NCBI GenBank assembly: GCA_036768485.1
Contig: JAVLUZ010000145.1
Coordinates: forward strand, 22,787,522-22,851,521
Direction: 5' to 3'
Origin: Mermis nigrescens
Lineage: Eukaryota; Nematoda; Enoplea; Mermithida; Mermithidae
Length of the DNA: 64,000 nt
A model generated the notes under the pieces. The model was not told the origin of the DNA. It was given only the letters and a program-made list of their open reading frames with translations, and ran no database searches. Numbering within the stretch: position 1 is the stretch's first letter; each line of letters begins with the position of its first letter. Both the position numbers and the translations under genes were made by a program. Shown one piece after another: positions 1 through 13,100 of this stretch.

Positions 1-189
1 CGACAACTTGCTCTAGAACTTCACTATGATTAAAAATCCTCATATTCTGCATGGATTTAAGTAGTTTTGGTAAAGCAATATTGCGTTTCAAAAGCTGAAA
101 TTTCATACTTTCGCGCTTCGCGCCGAATCCATTTTACTTGTTATTGATGTTTAAGTTGCACTGATTGAAAATTTACTTCTCCACAGTGA

Positions 190-658
190 TTTTTTTTGTA
201 CAAGGTCCGTTTGTACATGTACAAAGATGGTCCCCAAAAGTCTTTGTACATTTTGTACATGCAAATTTTTGTGTAATATAATATAGTACAGTAGCGATTT
301 TAGTGTGGTAAAAGAGGGTTTTCGATCTTTTGGTAGTGTATTCTAGCTAATTTATGGGTTTCTGACGCCAAAAATTACTAAATATTATCTGAAAACGGCG
401 CGAAGCGCCGGAAATTGTTGACATTTTTCCATTCTAAATGCAAATTCTGCCATTTTAAAGATATATAGGACAAATAATTTATCAGTTTGGAGCGAAGCGC
501 CGAAAATTGTGGGAATTTTACATCTTTTTACAGTTTTTGTCTTCCTAAAAATCTTTTGTACATTTTGTACACACAAAATTTTTGGGCACGATAATATGGT
601 ATAGCAGCGACTTTAGTGTGGTAAAAACAGAGTTCTTCGACTTTTCGTAGTGGTACTT
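190..658 (+). repeat. MITE-B (GTACAAAG family), composite copy
   Basis: Begins TTTTTTTGTACAAGGTCCG and follows the same order of blocks as the full copy at 15031-15472 (GTACAAAGA hairpins, CAGTAGCGATTTTAGTGTGG, the GGCGCGAAGCGCC palindrome, CAATTTCTGCCATT). From about 545 a second copy starts again; it is interrupted at 659 by another element and resumes at 1335. Confidence 0.75.
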
Positions 659-960
659 GGTACTTGTGCATTATCCCCCCGTCGAATTTTTTCTATCTTT
701 TTTAACATAATGGTATATACAGCATTACACCATTATGATATATCTATCATATGATATAATCCTTGATTTTCTTCAGTTTTTTAATTTTTTTTCATTTTTT
801 TAAAATTTTTTTTTAATTTTTTTCCATTTTTTTCATTCTTTTCAGATTCATAATCAACTTTTGCAATAATTTACTTGATAAGATATAGGAAAATGTAAGT
901 TTTTGCTTCCAATATACTTGGGCTTAGGCTTAGTATATCTGAAAAGGTGTTTTAAGCTGC

Positions 961-1088
961 TTAGGTCGAGGTCGCTCCCGCTTAGGTCAATGTATAGATG
1001 CTTAGGTCGATGTATAGATGCTTAGGTCGATTTATAGATGCTTAGGTCGATGGTCGATGTATAGATGCTTAGGTCGATGTATAGATGC
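961..1088 (+). repeat. Tandem repeat, 20-bp unit
   Basis: About six imperfect copies of CTTAGGTCGATGTATAGATG, with one partial duplication of GGTCGAT. It lies within the 676-bp inverted-repeat element. Confidence 0.88.
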
Positions 1089-1127
1089 TAGTACCATTCC
1101 CTCATTACTTCGTTTTTATTTCTAACG

Positions 1128-1200
1128 AGAAGGTGGCTTAGCCGATTGGTGACATGTTGCACTGTAGAGCGATAGGTCGGAGGGTCGAAACCTGTCACCT
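1128..1200 (+). other. tRNA-like segment (SINE head or tRNA relic)
   Basis: AGGTGGC at the 5' side can pair with GTCACCT at the 3' side as an acceptor stem. An A-box-like TGGCTTAGCCGATTGG and a B-box-like GGGTCGAAACC lie in the right order and spacing. The anticodon loop would be 8 nt, so a functional tRNA is unlikely. Confidence 0.4.
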
Positions 1201-1334
1201 GAAAGTTATTTTCTGTCTCGTGAAAACTCGTGTGAGAACCCTGGAGTTGAAAAAGATGGAAAAATTCACCCTGTATATACCCGAATGTTAAATGACATAG
1301 AAAAAATTGACGGGGGGGATAATGCACAAGTACC

Positions 1335-1579
1335 CTAATTTCTGGGTCTCTAAGGGCAAAAATCACTAAGAATCGTCTCTAAACGGCGCGAAGCGCCGAA
1401 AAATTTGACATTTTTACTTTGAAATGCAATTTCTGCCATTATAAAGATATATAGAACACACAATTACTCATTTCGGCGCTAAGCGCCGAAATTTTTTCTA
1501 ATTTTAGACCTATTTTGCAATTTTTGTCTTCCTCAAAAGTCTTTGTACATCGGGAAAATCTTTGCCGAGTACAAAAACC
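1335..1579 (+). repeat. MITE-B, right part of the interrupted copy
   Basis: Continues the copy split at 659, with the palindrome GGCGCGAAGCGCC, then GGCGCTAAGCGCC, and ends with the CTTTGCCGAGTACAAAAA terminus shared with 15031-15472. Confidence 0.75.
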
Positions 1580-3590
1580 GTGCTTCTCCATCACCTTTTT
1601 TAATAAAAAAATGCGTTTTAGAGACGTGAAATGTCGAGGCTTTTCAATTTATTTAACTTTATTACTTGTGCTATTGATGTTCAGGCCGCGCCGGATTTAT
1701 ACAATTTTTTTAATGCGTAAATGCGTTTTAGAAAGGTAGAACTTCATAACTTCCTGGCGCTTCGCACCATTTTGATTAATTATCGAGTTTTTATTGTCAT
1801 AAGCGACTTAAGAAATCGCCGAAATGTACTGAAGGTAGGAGGAAAATTAAGTTTTCACAGTAATAACGTATTACTGATCGTGATATTCCTAGTGAAGCGC
1901 AAAATTTTTACACACATTGTTCGGATCACCGCCAACATTTGTACATACGATTTTCTGCTAAGAAACACTGATTTTTCAACACATATGCACGCTTAATGTT
2001 TGAACGATTTTAGACCTCCCAAAAAACGTTGGAAAATAGTTGGAAAATGTGGAAAAAAATTTTGGGTCTGGTCTATAATGTCAAACAAATCGCTGGGAAA
2101 AAGACGGTGATTCGAATTGAATCGATTTCAAACGTTGTGTTAGTAGGTGCTTTATTTTCGCGCACAGACACATTAATCCAGTGAAATGACGTTAAGAGGC
2201 TTTTGGGGGTTGGATTTTTTTTAAAACAAAAGAGGGCCAAAGTATGTATGAATTTTAGTTTGAGAATTTTGCGGCAGTATTTTTTCAGTCAACTGCAAAT
2301 AATTTAGTATTTATTCAGTGAAATATTTACAGTCAAAGACTAGCGTCGCCCTCAGCTAACGTTCGGGGCAGAGAGAGCACTGGAAATTTTTGTAAAAAAA
2401 CTACAATTTTGAATCGTGACTTTAAAATTTTAAAAAAATTAGCCGACTTATGGTGCAGAATATAGCCTTAAAATTGTCAAAGTTCATCAACAAATTGATT
2501 ATCATCGCACGCCAGAAAATTGCCAGAATTCTTGCCTCACGAACAAATCTAATTTTCTGCATAAAATACGTGAATGGAAGACATGTAGATTAAAAATACG
2601 CTCCAAGGACAAAATGGATTGCTTAAAGCTACCACCTCGGACTAATTAGATTATAACTACCAGGTGATATTAGGCGCGAAGCGCCGAAAATTCCAGTAAT
2701 TTTTCGCCAAAAGAGTGATGGGGCAGTAAGCTGCAAGATTTTTGAAGCCTTGAGACGGTTACCCTATTTATTTTAAAATATTTTTTGAACAATGGGAGGT
2801 TAAAAGTAGCAGGCACCGGAAAAATAGGACTTTTTACACGTTATTTTGTTCTATTTTTGGCTTTTTTGGGGTTAGTCCCCCCAAAAAATTGGTGATGGTC
2901 CCCCTCAAAATAGGACGGCCAGCTACATGCCTGAAAAGTAGGCAGAAAGTGCGCACTTCGTACCTATCGCATGTTTTTAATAAGTGCGCATGGCATGACC
3001 ATACTGTAATCGATTTGTTTTAAGCATTCTTCTAGTCATTCTGACATGGGAACATGAGAAAATTCCCACGTTTCGCGCCAATTTATTTGACCTATTTATC
3101 GGTCGAATTCGGAACCGAAATTCGGACATTTTTGTCGAAATTTTAACGTTAAATTTCAGGATTGAAGTGATGATTTCGCAAAATTTTTTGCCGTAAAAGA
3201 GGCTGTCCCTTGCGTTCTCTCATATCCAATTCTTATCCGAATAGTAAAATTTGTAGAGTGTGAAAAACTAATTTTGGAAAAATTTCAAAAAATTGATGAA
3301 TATGTGTTTGACTGCATATCTAAACTTCGGGATTAAATAAAAATGTTGGCATGGTCCATATTGTGGCAAATTTTTGATGGGATTCCTACTGCAAAAATGC
3401 GGTCTCACGGAGGTGAAAATAAAATACTAAAATTGCAAACATGACCAAATTATAAAATTGTGAATTAAATAGCTTGTGAGAAACCGTTGCTGCGATTTGT
3501 GTGCTGAATTTTATTAGTTCAGTGCTGCTAGCATTGGTCCACAGCATAAGTGTTCAAAGTCAAACTTACAGAGATGGGTGAAAACCAAAA
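1580..3590. other. No gene seen; scattered repeat pieces
   Basis: AT-rich with stops in all frames. It contains one GGCGCGAAGCGCC palindrome near 2673 and a partial relative (2805-2935) of the inner part of the element at 5535-6260. Nothing else was recognised. Confidence 0.5.
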
Positions 3591-3599
3591 ATTGGTAGA

Positions 3600-3990
3600 T
3601 ACAAAACTGTTATATAGCCTTTTTGGGCTCAAAAAGTTAGCTATATAGCCCTTTTTGGCGCAGAAAACTAGCTATACCGCCATTTTCGATTCACAAACAT
3701 AGCTGTAGCTTTTTTGGACTAAAAATAGCTATTTAGCCCTTTTTTAAGTCAAGAAAATAGCTACATTATACATAAATAATATGATTTTGAAACCCAGATA
3801 AGACAACTGTATAGCATTTCTGAGCTCACACGGTAAGTTTCTGAGTCCAAGAAGGCTATATACGAGTAGCTAGTCTTCTGTGCCTAAAAATGCTATATAG
3901 CTAATTTTCTATGCCTAAAAAGCATATATAGCAATGTCTATTCGGCCAAAATGGCTGTATAGCTATCAGTTTTTCAGAGCTCAGTGGGAG
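3600..3990. repeat. GCTATATAGC-rich degenerate inverted repeats
   Basis: About ten occurrences of TAGCTATATAGCC or similar alternate with TTTTTGGGCTCAAAAA-type hairpins. The first half reads mainly GCCTTTTTGG...AGCTATA and the second half its reverse complement (CTAAAAATGCTATATAGC). It lies immediately upstream of the ING3 start region. Confidence 0.7.
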
Positions 3991-4158
3991 GTATTCCCCT
4001 CTCACCCCATGCTCTTCTGTGGTCCACACCTTTTATTTATTGTTTATAGCTATTGCATATAATTATGGCTAATAAATGTGCGAAGATAACTATGATTCAG
4101 TTTTTTCAATGATTGTTAAAGAACTTACCGCGTTACTTTAAGAATTGAACGCGACGAT

Positions 4159-4186
4159 ATGCTTTACCTCGAAGATTTTCTCGAAT
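4159..4186 (+). CDS. ING3: ING3 exon 1 (start codon)
   Basis: Encodes MLYLEDFLE plus one base of the next codon. The donor reads gtaagtg. A 28-bp first coding exon would be missed by length-based ORF scanning. The identity rests on the near-exact match to the ING3 N-terminus and on the phase-1 join to the next exon. Confidence 0.88.
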
Positions 4187-7100
4187 GTAAGTGATAATAC
4201 GTTCTGTAACTGCTATATATGTTTACGCATTGCTTTAATTCATCGTAAGAAAACATTGATGAATCAGAACAAAACCGATCCTTGAACAGATTGGATATTC
4301 TAATAATTTACAGTACCTATTCGTTTAGGTACACTTAGCAAATTATAAACCTCATATCTGTGTTGCACCTGCATTTTTTCATGTTTGACTGGTTATTTAA
4401 TTAAAAAAATAGTGATTGGATAGATTAGGTGATGAAATAAGTAGAAAAAATGAAAAGTGGGTGACCAAACTCTCAGTCTCAATTTAAAATTTTGAGCAGT
4501 TACATGTACGCATCTAATATATCGTTATTAGACTCGCACGAGGAGGTAAGATCAAAACTAAATCTTTCAAGGCCATCATAAAGAGGAATGAAGCATTAAA
4601 TATCCAAGCTTGAATTGGAGAAAAAATAGCTTAAAATTTGATATTTTTTGTGATATTATTTGCTTGATGGTCGGAAGAATTATATCTCAAAAAAATCATC
4701 AGATCATATTGAATCTTCATTTTTTGTTTAATTCTAGGCTCGAAAGTAAATAATCTCATTTTCCGCTGACCCCTAGGATAGGCTGACCCTCTTATCTTCT
4801 CCAGATCAGTCTTATTGCATTCTCTTCTTACATTTATACTAGTATTCGACGATTTTATCAGAGGCTGAGAGATTCCCCATCCCTCTCTCCTCGATTGTGT
4901 CATTTTAAATCTCTTGATATTTTGGTCAAAAAACGGAAGGTTTTAGCAAGAAACTTGCGTTCAAGTAATTTTCAGACGCTAGTTTCTTGCCATTTCGGCC
5001 AAAAATTGAAGGCCTACAACCCCGTCCCTCAGAAATGGCCCACTGTCTCTCTTTTTTAGCCCTATATTCGGGGTTAAAGCATTTGTGATCATTGCCTTAT
5101 TTTTTTAGTAATTGAAAATTTACCCAGCGAGCTCCGCGATCGCTTCACAGAGATAAGAACGCTTGATTTGGAAGTTCAGAGTGAGCAATATTCGACTTAT
5201 TTTAAAAAATTTTATTTAAAATCAAATTATTTGAGATTTTTTAAAATTTTTCTTATTAATTGTTTTAAATTAAATCGGAAATATGATAATTTTATTAGCA
5301 ACTAATTTTGTAGGAAAAAATTTTTTTTAATGCTTTTAAAAAGTATATAACCCTTTAGACGGACTGGACATTGCGGAAAAGGGAGTCGAGGATTTATTTA
5401 AAACCGCGTCCAATATCAGTGACGAAGAACAACAACGCGCCTTCGATAAAATCAAAGAAGTATTTACTTTTCATGCATTTGACTGAGTAAACATACATAA
5501 ATATGAGAGTTCTAAATCTTAAGAGGGGTATACACAGGCCCGTATCCACAGGCACCTAGCTCCGGGGGAATGGGGGGTCCGGACCCCCTAAAATTCAGAA
5601 ATTTCGGGAAAATAGGACTTTTTAAACGTTATTTTGTGCTATTTTTGGCCTTTTTGGGCTTAGTCCCCCAAAATTGGTGTTGGTCCCCCCAAAATAGGAT
5701 GGCCAGCTACGTGCCTGCGTATCGAGAATTTGACTTCGGGGGAAGGGGGCCAAAAATTCTGAGGTCATATATCTCGAAATTATCAGAAAAATTCGAAGAA
5801 AAAAATTTAAAAATTTTCGTTTTACATATTCAAATTGAAAAAATTCATCGTTTAAACAGTTTACACAACTGATTTGTCGTCATTCAATCGACGAATAATT
5901 TCCTAACTTCTCTTTTTGTAGTTAATCTCTGTGATCTACAAAGAGAAACGATTAGAAAAAATGAATAATTCGGCGCGAAGCGCCGATAAATTTGACATGT
6001 TTCACACGTCTAACTCAAATTTGAGTGGTTTTTGGCGGGCTAGAAGACAAAAACTAAGGATAAAGGATAAATCCGGGGCGAAGCGTCAGAAAATTTCGAG
6101 TTTACTCGCTCAAAAGTACGCTAAAAACCTGTTTTGGTGGTGCTTTAGACCTACTTCGTGAATTTTTCATTTTTTCCACTTGGGCGACCCTTGTTTGTTT
6201 CAAAAATTATTTTTTTATTTCCGGGGGGTCCACCCCCGCCCTCCCCTGAATACGGACCTGGGTTTAGGACCTCCGATTTTCTGCTAAAAAAGGATTAAAG
6301 CGCAATAAGAATGGTCTGAAAACCCATGCAAAAGATGGGGAAATAAAAAATCTCATTTCGGAGCGGGGCTGAGGGGTCGCCCGATTGAGAAACCGCAAGC
6401 CCCCTGTTACAGCAATCGAGTGCAACTCGAATTTTTACTAGTTTGAATCAAGTCGCCAGAAAATCGCCTAAAAATTATCTTAAAACGTAGGTTTTTTGCC
6501 AAAAATGGGGGGTTAAAAATTTCGAGACTTTGGGTGTAGGCACGTACCAGCTCGAAATTTCGGATATTGATATTTGCCCTTTTTCACAGGGTTATGTAGA
6601 TGGCTTTCAATTTTTCGGCCAAAGATAAACGAAAAAGCACCTAAAAATAGCGACAAAAAATCAGAAGATCTTACGCTAAATCGAGAGGGGAGTAAAGACT
6701 GACTTTGCAATTGGGGAGGGACGGTAAATTAGCCAAAACTCGGGGGGGGGGAGTTCAAAATTCTCGGAATTTCGGAGGGCTGGGGGACGAGGACGACCAG
6801 GGGATCCCGATTCCCATTCCACCTGTTGAATGTATGATTGATGTATGGGACAATTTTAACGATATTATTTTATATGATTTTATTTTTATTTTGCTATTTT
6901 ATTACATCGACTTTATTCATGTATGGAAACGATCACACTATAGGCGTAGGTAGTATGCACCCAAAAGGCTCAATACCCCCTCCCGAGAATTACAATTTTT
7001 GAATTTTTTGTTTTTTCCGCAATTTTTTGATGCCAATGTATAGTGCCCGATGAGAAAAGTTTAAACATTGTGTTTTTTTCCGCCATACCACCATTTCTAA

Positions 7101-10100
7101 GACCATTTTTTGACTTTTGAAAAATCTTGAACCCCCTACCCAGAATTTTGGTGCTGCCCAAGTATGGAGACGACCATTTTTGGATGGGGATTCGCCCTAT
7201 CTCCTTTTTTATACGGTTGCAAATGGGGTGGTGGAGTAAAGAGGCTGAGCCCAAAGTTATCCGTCCTTCTCGTAATAATAATTTTGGCATTATATTAGCT
7301 TTTTGCTAGCTATTTGAGCTACACTTTCCTTGTGTATTAGTCAGATTTACAAGATCGATAATCCCATAAAAGGCTGGCTAATTTGCCCTACTCGCTAAAT
7401 CAAGGTCAATTTCATTTATGAATGCGATTAAATCGTCTTATTTTTTTGTAAAATTCGTATTTTTACTGTCATTTAATCGATTTTGTGAGCAGACTGAGCT
7501 ATTTTGTTATTAACGGGTCTTTCGGCTTTTTCGGCTCAGGGCCTCAATGTGGGCTGGCCTGACCTGAATTTCAGGGTCAAAAATCGGGGCGAATGCGCAT
7601 TAGTGCCCAAAAATTGTTGACACCTGTACCTGGGCACAAAAAAGACCGAATTTTGAGAATTTTTCAAGTATAATTTTGGGGTCTCATTTAGGTCCTTTAG
7701 ACCTAATGGTCTAGGCCTTAAGACTTTTGTCATGTTCACACGCGCTTATGGTCCCTTCTGGAGAATAATTTCATTTATTTTTAATTTTTATCAGTTTTTA
7801 AAATTTTTTTAGTAAAATTTTTGTATGTATATATGTTTGACATATGTTTGATTGTTTTGCTAGTTCGCCCATTAGCTTAGCATATAATGATAATAAGAAA
7901 AAGATAATTTGACTTGAGGACTATCGAAAAATTTTGGAAAATGCCGACGAAAAAGTAAATTTGGCCACGATGATGCACGACCTCGTTAAACGTTATTTGG
8001 CCAAACTCGATCAGGAAGTTAATAAATTTAAAATCGAGCTGGAAGCCGATAATCCGGGCATAACTGAGGCTTTGGAAAGAAGTATGTAACTTAATATCCC
8101 CAAATTAATCAGCATTAAAAAAAGCAAATTATTTTAAATAGCGCCGTCCACTTCAAACTGGTTATCAACGGTCTTTCAATTACTTGAATTTACGCAGTGT
8201 AAAGTGGTTTACACTGTACACCATGCGAAGCTTTTAACTTACTTTTTTTTAATTTTTTTTAAATTAAATTATTTCAATTAGCTTTTAACTAATAACTTAT
8301 CGTCGTTTAATATCCGAATTTACTCCGTGTTAGTGTAAAGCGGATGTACACTCTATGCTACGCGAACTTTTAAACTTGAGTTTTTGATGCGTGTTTCATA
8401 TTTGAATTTGTTTTTTTAAATTTAAATTATTTTAAATAGCGCTCAGAGGCTTTATACTGCTTACCCATCGTCGTTCAACTAGTCAAATTTATGGAGTGTA
8501 AAGTGCTTTACACTTTGCATCACGCGAGGATTTAGACGGTTTACCTCGTTTTAACATGTGTTAATATTCAGTCTGGATTTTGGTTTACACATTTTTTTCA
8601 AACGAGCGTAATCCATTTTTCGGCTAGAACATTCAGAAAATTTTATTTGTCATTTTCGGCCCGCCTATGGACATTCCTCATCGATCCGATTTATGAATCT
8701 GTTGGAAAAATTTTTTGTAAAATACAGAAACTATTAAAAATCAAGTTTATTGAAAATTTGTAAAATGTTGGAAAATATTTAAATTTTTGATTGAACCTTA
8801 AAGCTTTATGTAAACAGACACTTCCTTTGAAATGAGAGAATAAAAAATCCACTGTTTTTGGCAATAAATTTAAATTCATGATCCATTGTCTTTATTTATC
8901 GAGCTCGGATAATTAGCCCCACTGATTTTGACCTAAAATAACAAAATAATTTTGAGATCGGCTATGAAAAACTCTAATCGTTCATTTTTTAGGAAAACAG
9001 ATGAATTTAAATTTGGACTTCACGGGTTGAAAAACTTAGATGATCTCACAATCTGAAATTTTGGCAAATTATCATTATCATGGATTTTCTTCGTTGTCGG
9101 TTGATAAAAATAAGGATTAATAAACCGTGAATAATTATTTTTCGAGTATCTACTCATTGTTTTTTCGGGATATATCTCAATTAAATTTTAATTGAACTCA
9201 ATTTATTTTTTTCAAATTTTTAATCTAATTTGAATAAAAAAATAAATTTCAAAATAAAATACAAATAAGTACGAATGAAATATTAATTAGTAATTACTGG
9301 CAATGAATTTGAAATTAAATAGCAAGTCTGTAGAAGTGATGTTACCCCAAATGCTTCGTAGTGTAAACGAAAAATGAGTATATACGTGTCGTCAGTTTAC
9401 ACTCCTTTTCATTTTCAGACGTCAAAGAAGCTGAGCAGATGACGAGAATGCCAAAGAAAGAAAGTATGCAGCTAATGCATGAGTTACAAATGTGTTCATT
9501 GGTTTATTATGATAATTTTATTCACGCAACGTATTTTTATTTTTTTTGTTTAACTATATTTTCTCATATTTTTTAGTATTTTTTATTCTTATGTACTATT
9601 TTTTGTTTTTATTTTTGCTTTTTATTATTTTTATTTTAACTGATTTGTTTTTTAGTTATTATGTAATTGCGCATTTAGTCACTTAGATGTCAATAGTGAA
9701 AGGGGTACATTTTACCCATTTCGAGCGTTTGCTCGCCTATTCGGACGTCAATTGTGAAATCGTGAAATCGTGTAAAATCTTGTACAATTTCATAATTTTT
9801 CGTTCTTTTGCTCGCATTTGGTAACGAATTTTAGGCATAATGTTGATTTAAGGTTTAATAAGGGAAAATAATAGGTTGTAAGCAAAAATAAATTGATTAT
9901 TATTTAAGTAAATCGAAAATAAGCAAATATGTAAATGTATAAATAGGTAATAAACAAAGAATTGAACAAATATGTAAATAAATAATCAAATGGCTAAATG
10001 TATAAACAAGTAAATAAATGGATGTAAGTAATAAGTTAATTAATTAAATTAACAAATAAATAAATAAACAAATAAATAAGTAAATAAATAAACAAATAAA

Positions 10101-13100
10101 TTAGTAAGTAAAGAAATACATTAAAAAATGAGTAGACGAATGAGTACGCAAATAAATAAATAATAAGTATGTAAATAATTAAATAAATTAGTCAATTTAT
10201 TAATCGATAGATCAATAAATCTATCAATAAATGAATAAATAAATTAATGAATTAAAAAATAAATACTTAAGCTATCTAGTTGTCATCTACTTAGTTAATT
10301 TATTAGCTATTTCGGTTGTGTATGCACACTAATGTGTATGTAATGCACAGCATGGGAATTGTATGGGGAATTATAAAGTGCTTTTTCGGGTCCAAAATTG
10401 GTAGGAACGCGTTTAAGACATCGTTTTTCGGCGTTTCTCACGACGCTCTCTCTATCTAAAGCTTAAAAACATCAAAAATTTCGACAAAAATCAAAAAAGT
10501 CGATAAAATTGAACAAAATATAGTCAAAACATGAGTATAATGGCGCGAAGCGCCGAAAATTTGACGCTTTTGAGCCAATAAATAGCTATAAACGCTCAAA
10601 AAAGCACCTTTTATTTAAGGAATATTCAGAAAATTTTTGGTACCTTTTGAAAAATCGCGAATTCTGGGGGTATAAAATTTCTGTGGGGAAGGGGTGTCGC
10701 AACCCCCCCCAAACACCTTTTCCTCAGATCACGTATGTACGTATGCAATTAGTCAAGTATAATCACTCCTGCTTGCATATTGGACAAAGGTCGCTTCATT
10801 AACTAGGAACAAAAGAATATTAAAATTTAAATTTTGTGTTAAAAATCCATTTTTTTCATAAAGGGAGCCGAAAGCGCAAGCGAACATTGCCGTTGGTCAA
10901 CGGCGACGTGTCGCACGACTTGTCGGGCGCTTTATTGAATAGCGCTACAGTAAACGGATTGTCGTCGGGTCAGTCGACCGATTATCAACTTGCGAATCGG
11001 CACATTTCGCTGTTTCAAGGCGGCGATCAAACCGCGAACTCTTCGCCAGTCAACGCGAATTTCGTGAGGAAATTTTTAATACATGTTTTTTTAGGTTTAT
11101 ACTTTTTCGGCTTCGAGGAGCGTAAACTATTCGGTGTAAACGAGATTTGTTTACAACGGCGGTTAGAAAAATGGAAAGCTTCTGGGGTTTTGTGGGGGAA
11201 AACGGTTAAAAATGAAGAACTGGCGGGTCAGTCATTCCTGCAAACGGCCAATCGCCGATCTACGTATTGTAACCGACCAATCAAGAGCGAGCGGACGCTA
11301 TTAATCGGCCAATCGCGATCGAGCGGGCGGAACCGACCGACCAATCAGAGCGGAGCTCGTTTCTTAATTAAAAAAACAAGTGGGCGAAGCCGATTAGTCA
11401 TAAAAAATGATTGCAGACGATTGACCAATGAGCTGGGCTACCACATATGTGTGTAATGTTAATCATTTCCAAAACATCGAGTTCCCCTCCTCACCGTAGG
11501 TGGGCAGCACCGAAATTCTGGGGAAGGGTGAAAAAATTTCTTGGGGGTGAAAAAATTTTCAAAGGTCAAAAAATGGTCTTAAAAGTGGTTGTATGGCGAA
11601 AAAAACACCATTTTTCGACGTTTCTCATCGAGCACTATCCAATGGCATCAAGAAATTGTTAAAAAAAACAAAAAAAATTTTCTGGGGGGGGGTATTTTGA
11701 TTTCTGGGGGGGGGTATTTCAACTTCTGGGGGGTGCATACCCCCAAACTCCTCACGCCTCCCACCCCCACTCTAGAATCCTTACTAAAACTCGCTTACCG
11801 CTTCATTTTCTGCTGTTTGGCAGGTTAAATTAAGATGGTTATACCGCTTAGTCTCATTTCCTATCGTATTATATCGTTATTATCGACCTTTTTGTCTCCT
11901 CTTTCTAAGTGCCAACTGTTGAAAATGCAAATTCTCATCTCTCGAAAGACCGATTTTTTATCTGTTTTAAACTTTTTATAATTTTAAAAATTTCAGAATT
12001 TTTATGTGATAGAAAGCTTTGGTAAAAACTTTTAGACTCTATATATTTTTAGAAATTTTCGGATCTTTAGAACGCCTCGATTTTTGATGTTTTAAAATTT
12101 TTTAGACCGATTTTTTTTAAATTCAAACCGAATCCCCGTTTTTTTGTTTTTTTCGGCTCCTTCCCTGCGTTCTTTAATCTTTTTTGCGATCCATTCACGA
12201 TTTTTACCGAAATCGCTTTTTTATATGTTTAAAAGGGATGAAAAATTCAGTGGGGTTTGCTAGTTCACTGCCTATATTGTTACTCGGCTGACTATTTTGA
12301 TTTAAACCCGTATTTTTATGTTTTGAGTGATAGATAAATTACGTCGATGCGGAACCCATTCTAATGCATGCAATTATGCAGGCGAGTACTGACTGTATTT
12401 AATATTTGGTTGCAGCGTAAAGCCGCTTAATTTTATATATCTTAAGTTTTTAGAATTGGCTTCTTAATGTGCTTTCTTATCAAGCAGTAGTGAATACTGA
12501 AATATCTCGTCTAACTTTAAGTATTTTGGTTCTGTTCGCTGGGAATTAATAATTCCCGGCCCTTTTTTATAAGGGGAGTGAATGACCTCCAATTTTTGGA
12601 CAAAAATGGCCAGAGAAATAGGTTATCGCCAAAAAAATCGAGGGGGAATGGGGCTGACGTCAAAAAGTATCCGACTCAGTGGGATGGGGCGGCGAGCAGC
12701 TTTGGGTGGGTATTTTCTAGCCATACTACCAGTCTGTTACCCGCTACCCGCATGCTTTAAAAAAGTGTTTACCTCGTCCTAAATTCATCTGATTCCGAAT
12801 TTTTTTTTTGATTTTTTCGTTGAATTTACACATAAAACTTCACTAAAAAAGCTAAACTAACTTACGTTACACATTCGGAAATAAGTTAGCGCTTGCAATA
12901 TGCTGACTGGATCTCATAATAGACACCAGTTTGATTTTTCCTGAAAATTCGTAGAAACTAGAAAAGGTACTGTTCTAAGCGTTTTCAGCTGTCTGTTCGC
13001 TCAAAAATGTCAAATTTTTAACGCTTCTTCACGCCTTCGCTCCAATTTTTTGAAATTCTGTCATGCTTACAAGCACTCAGTCGGAAATAAATGCCAAATA

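Larger units (their letters stand above)
659..1334. mobile_element. 676-bp inverted-repeat element inserted in MITE-B
   Basis: Termini GTACTTGTGCATTATCCCCC (starting at 660) and its reverse complement (ending at 1334) match over about 37 bases. The MITE-B sequence on either side becomes continuous when this segment is removed, showing that it is a later insertion. The inside carries a T-rich stretch, the 20-bp tandem array at 961-1088 and a tRNA-like segment near 1128-1200. No transposase is seen. Confidence 0.75.

Noticed and set aside
11447..11828. Overlapping small frames after ING3 exon 6
   Set aside because: They are translations of a MITE-A copy; the same frames recur in every other copy (19938, 21953, 36024), so they reflect repeat structure, not genes.
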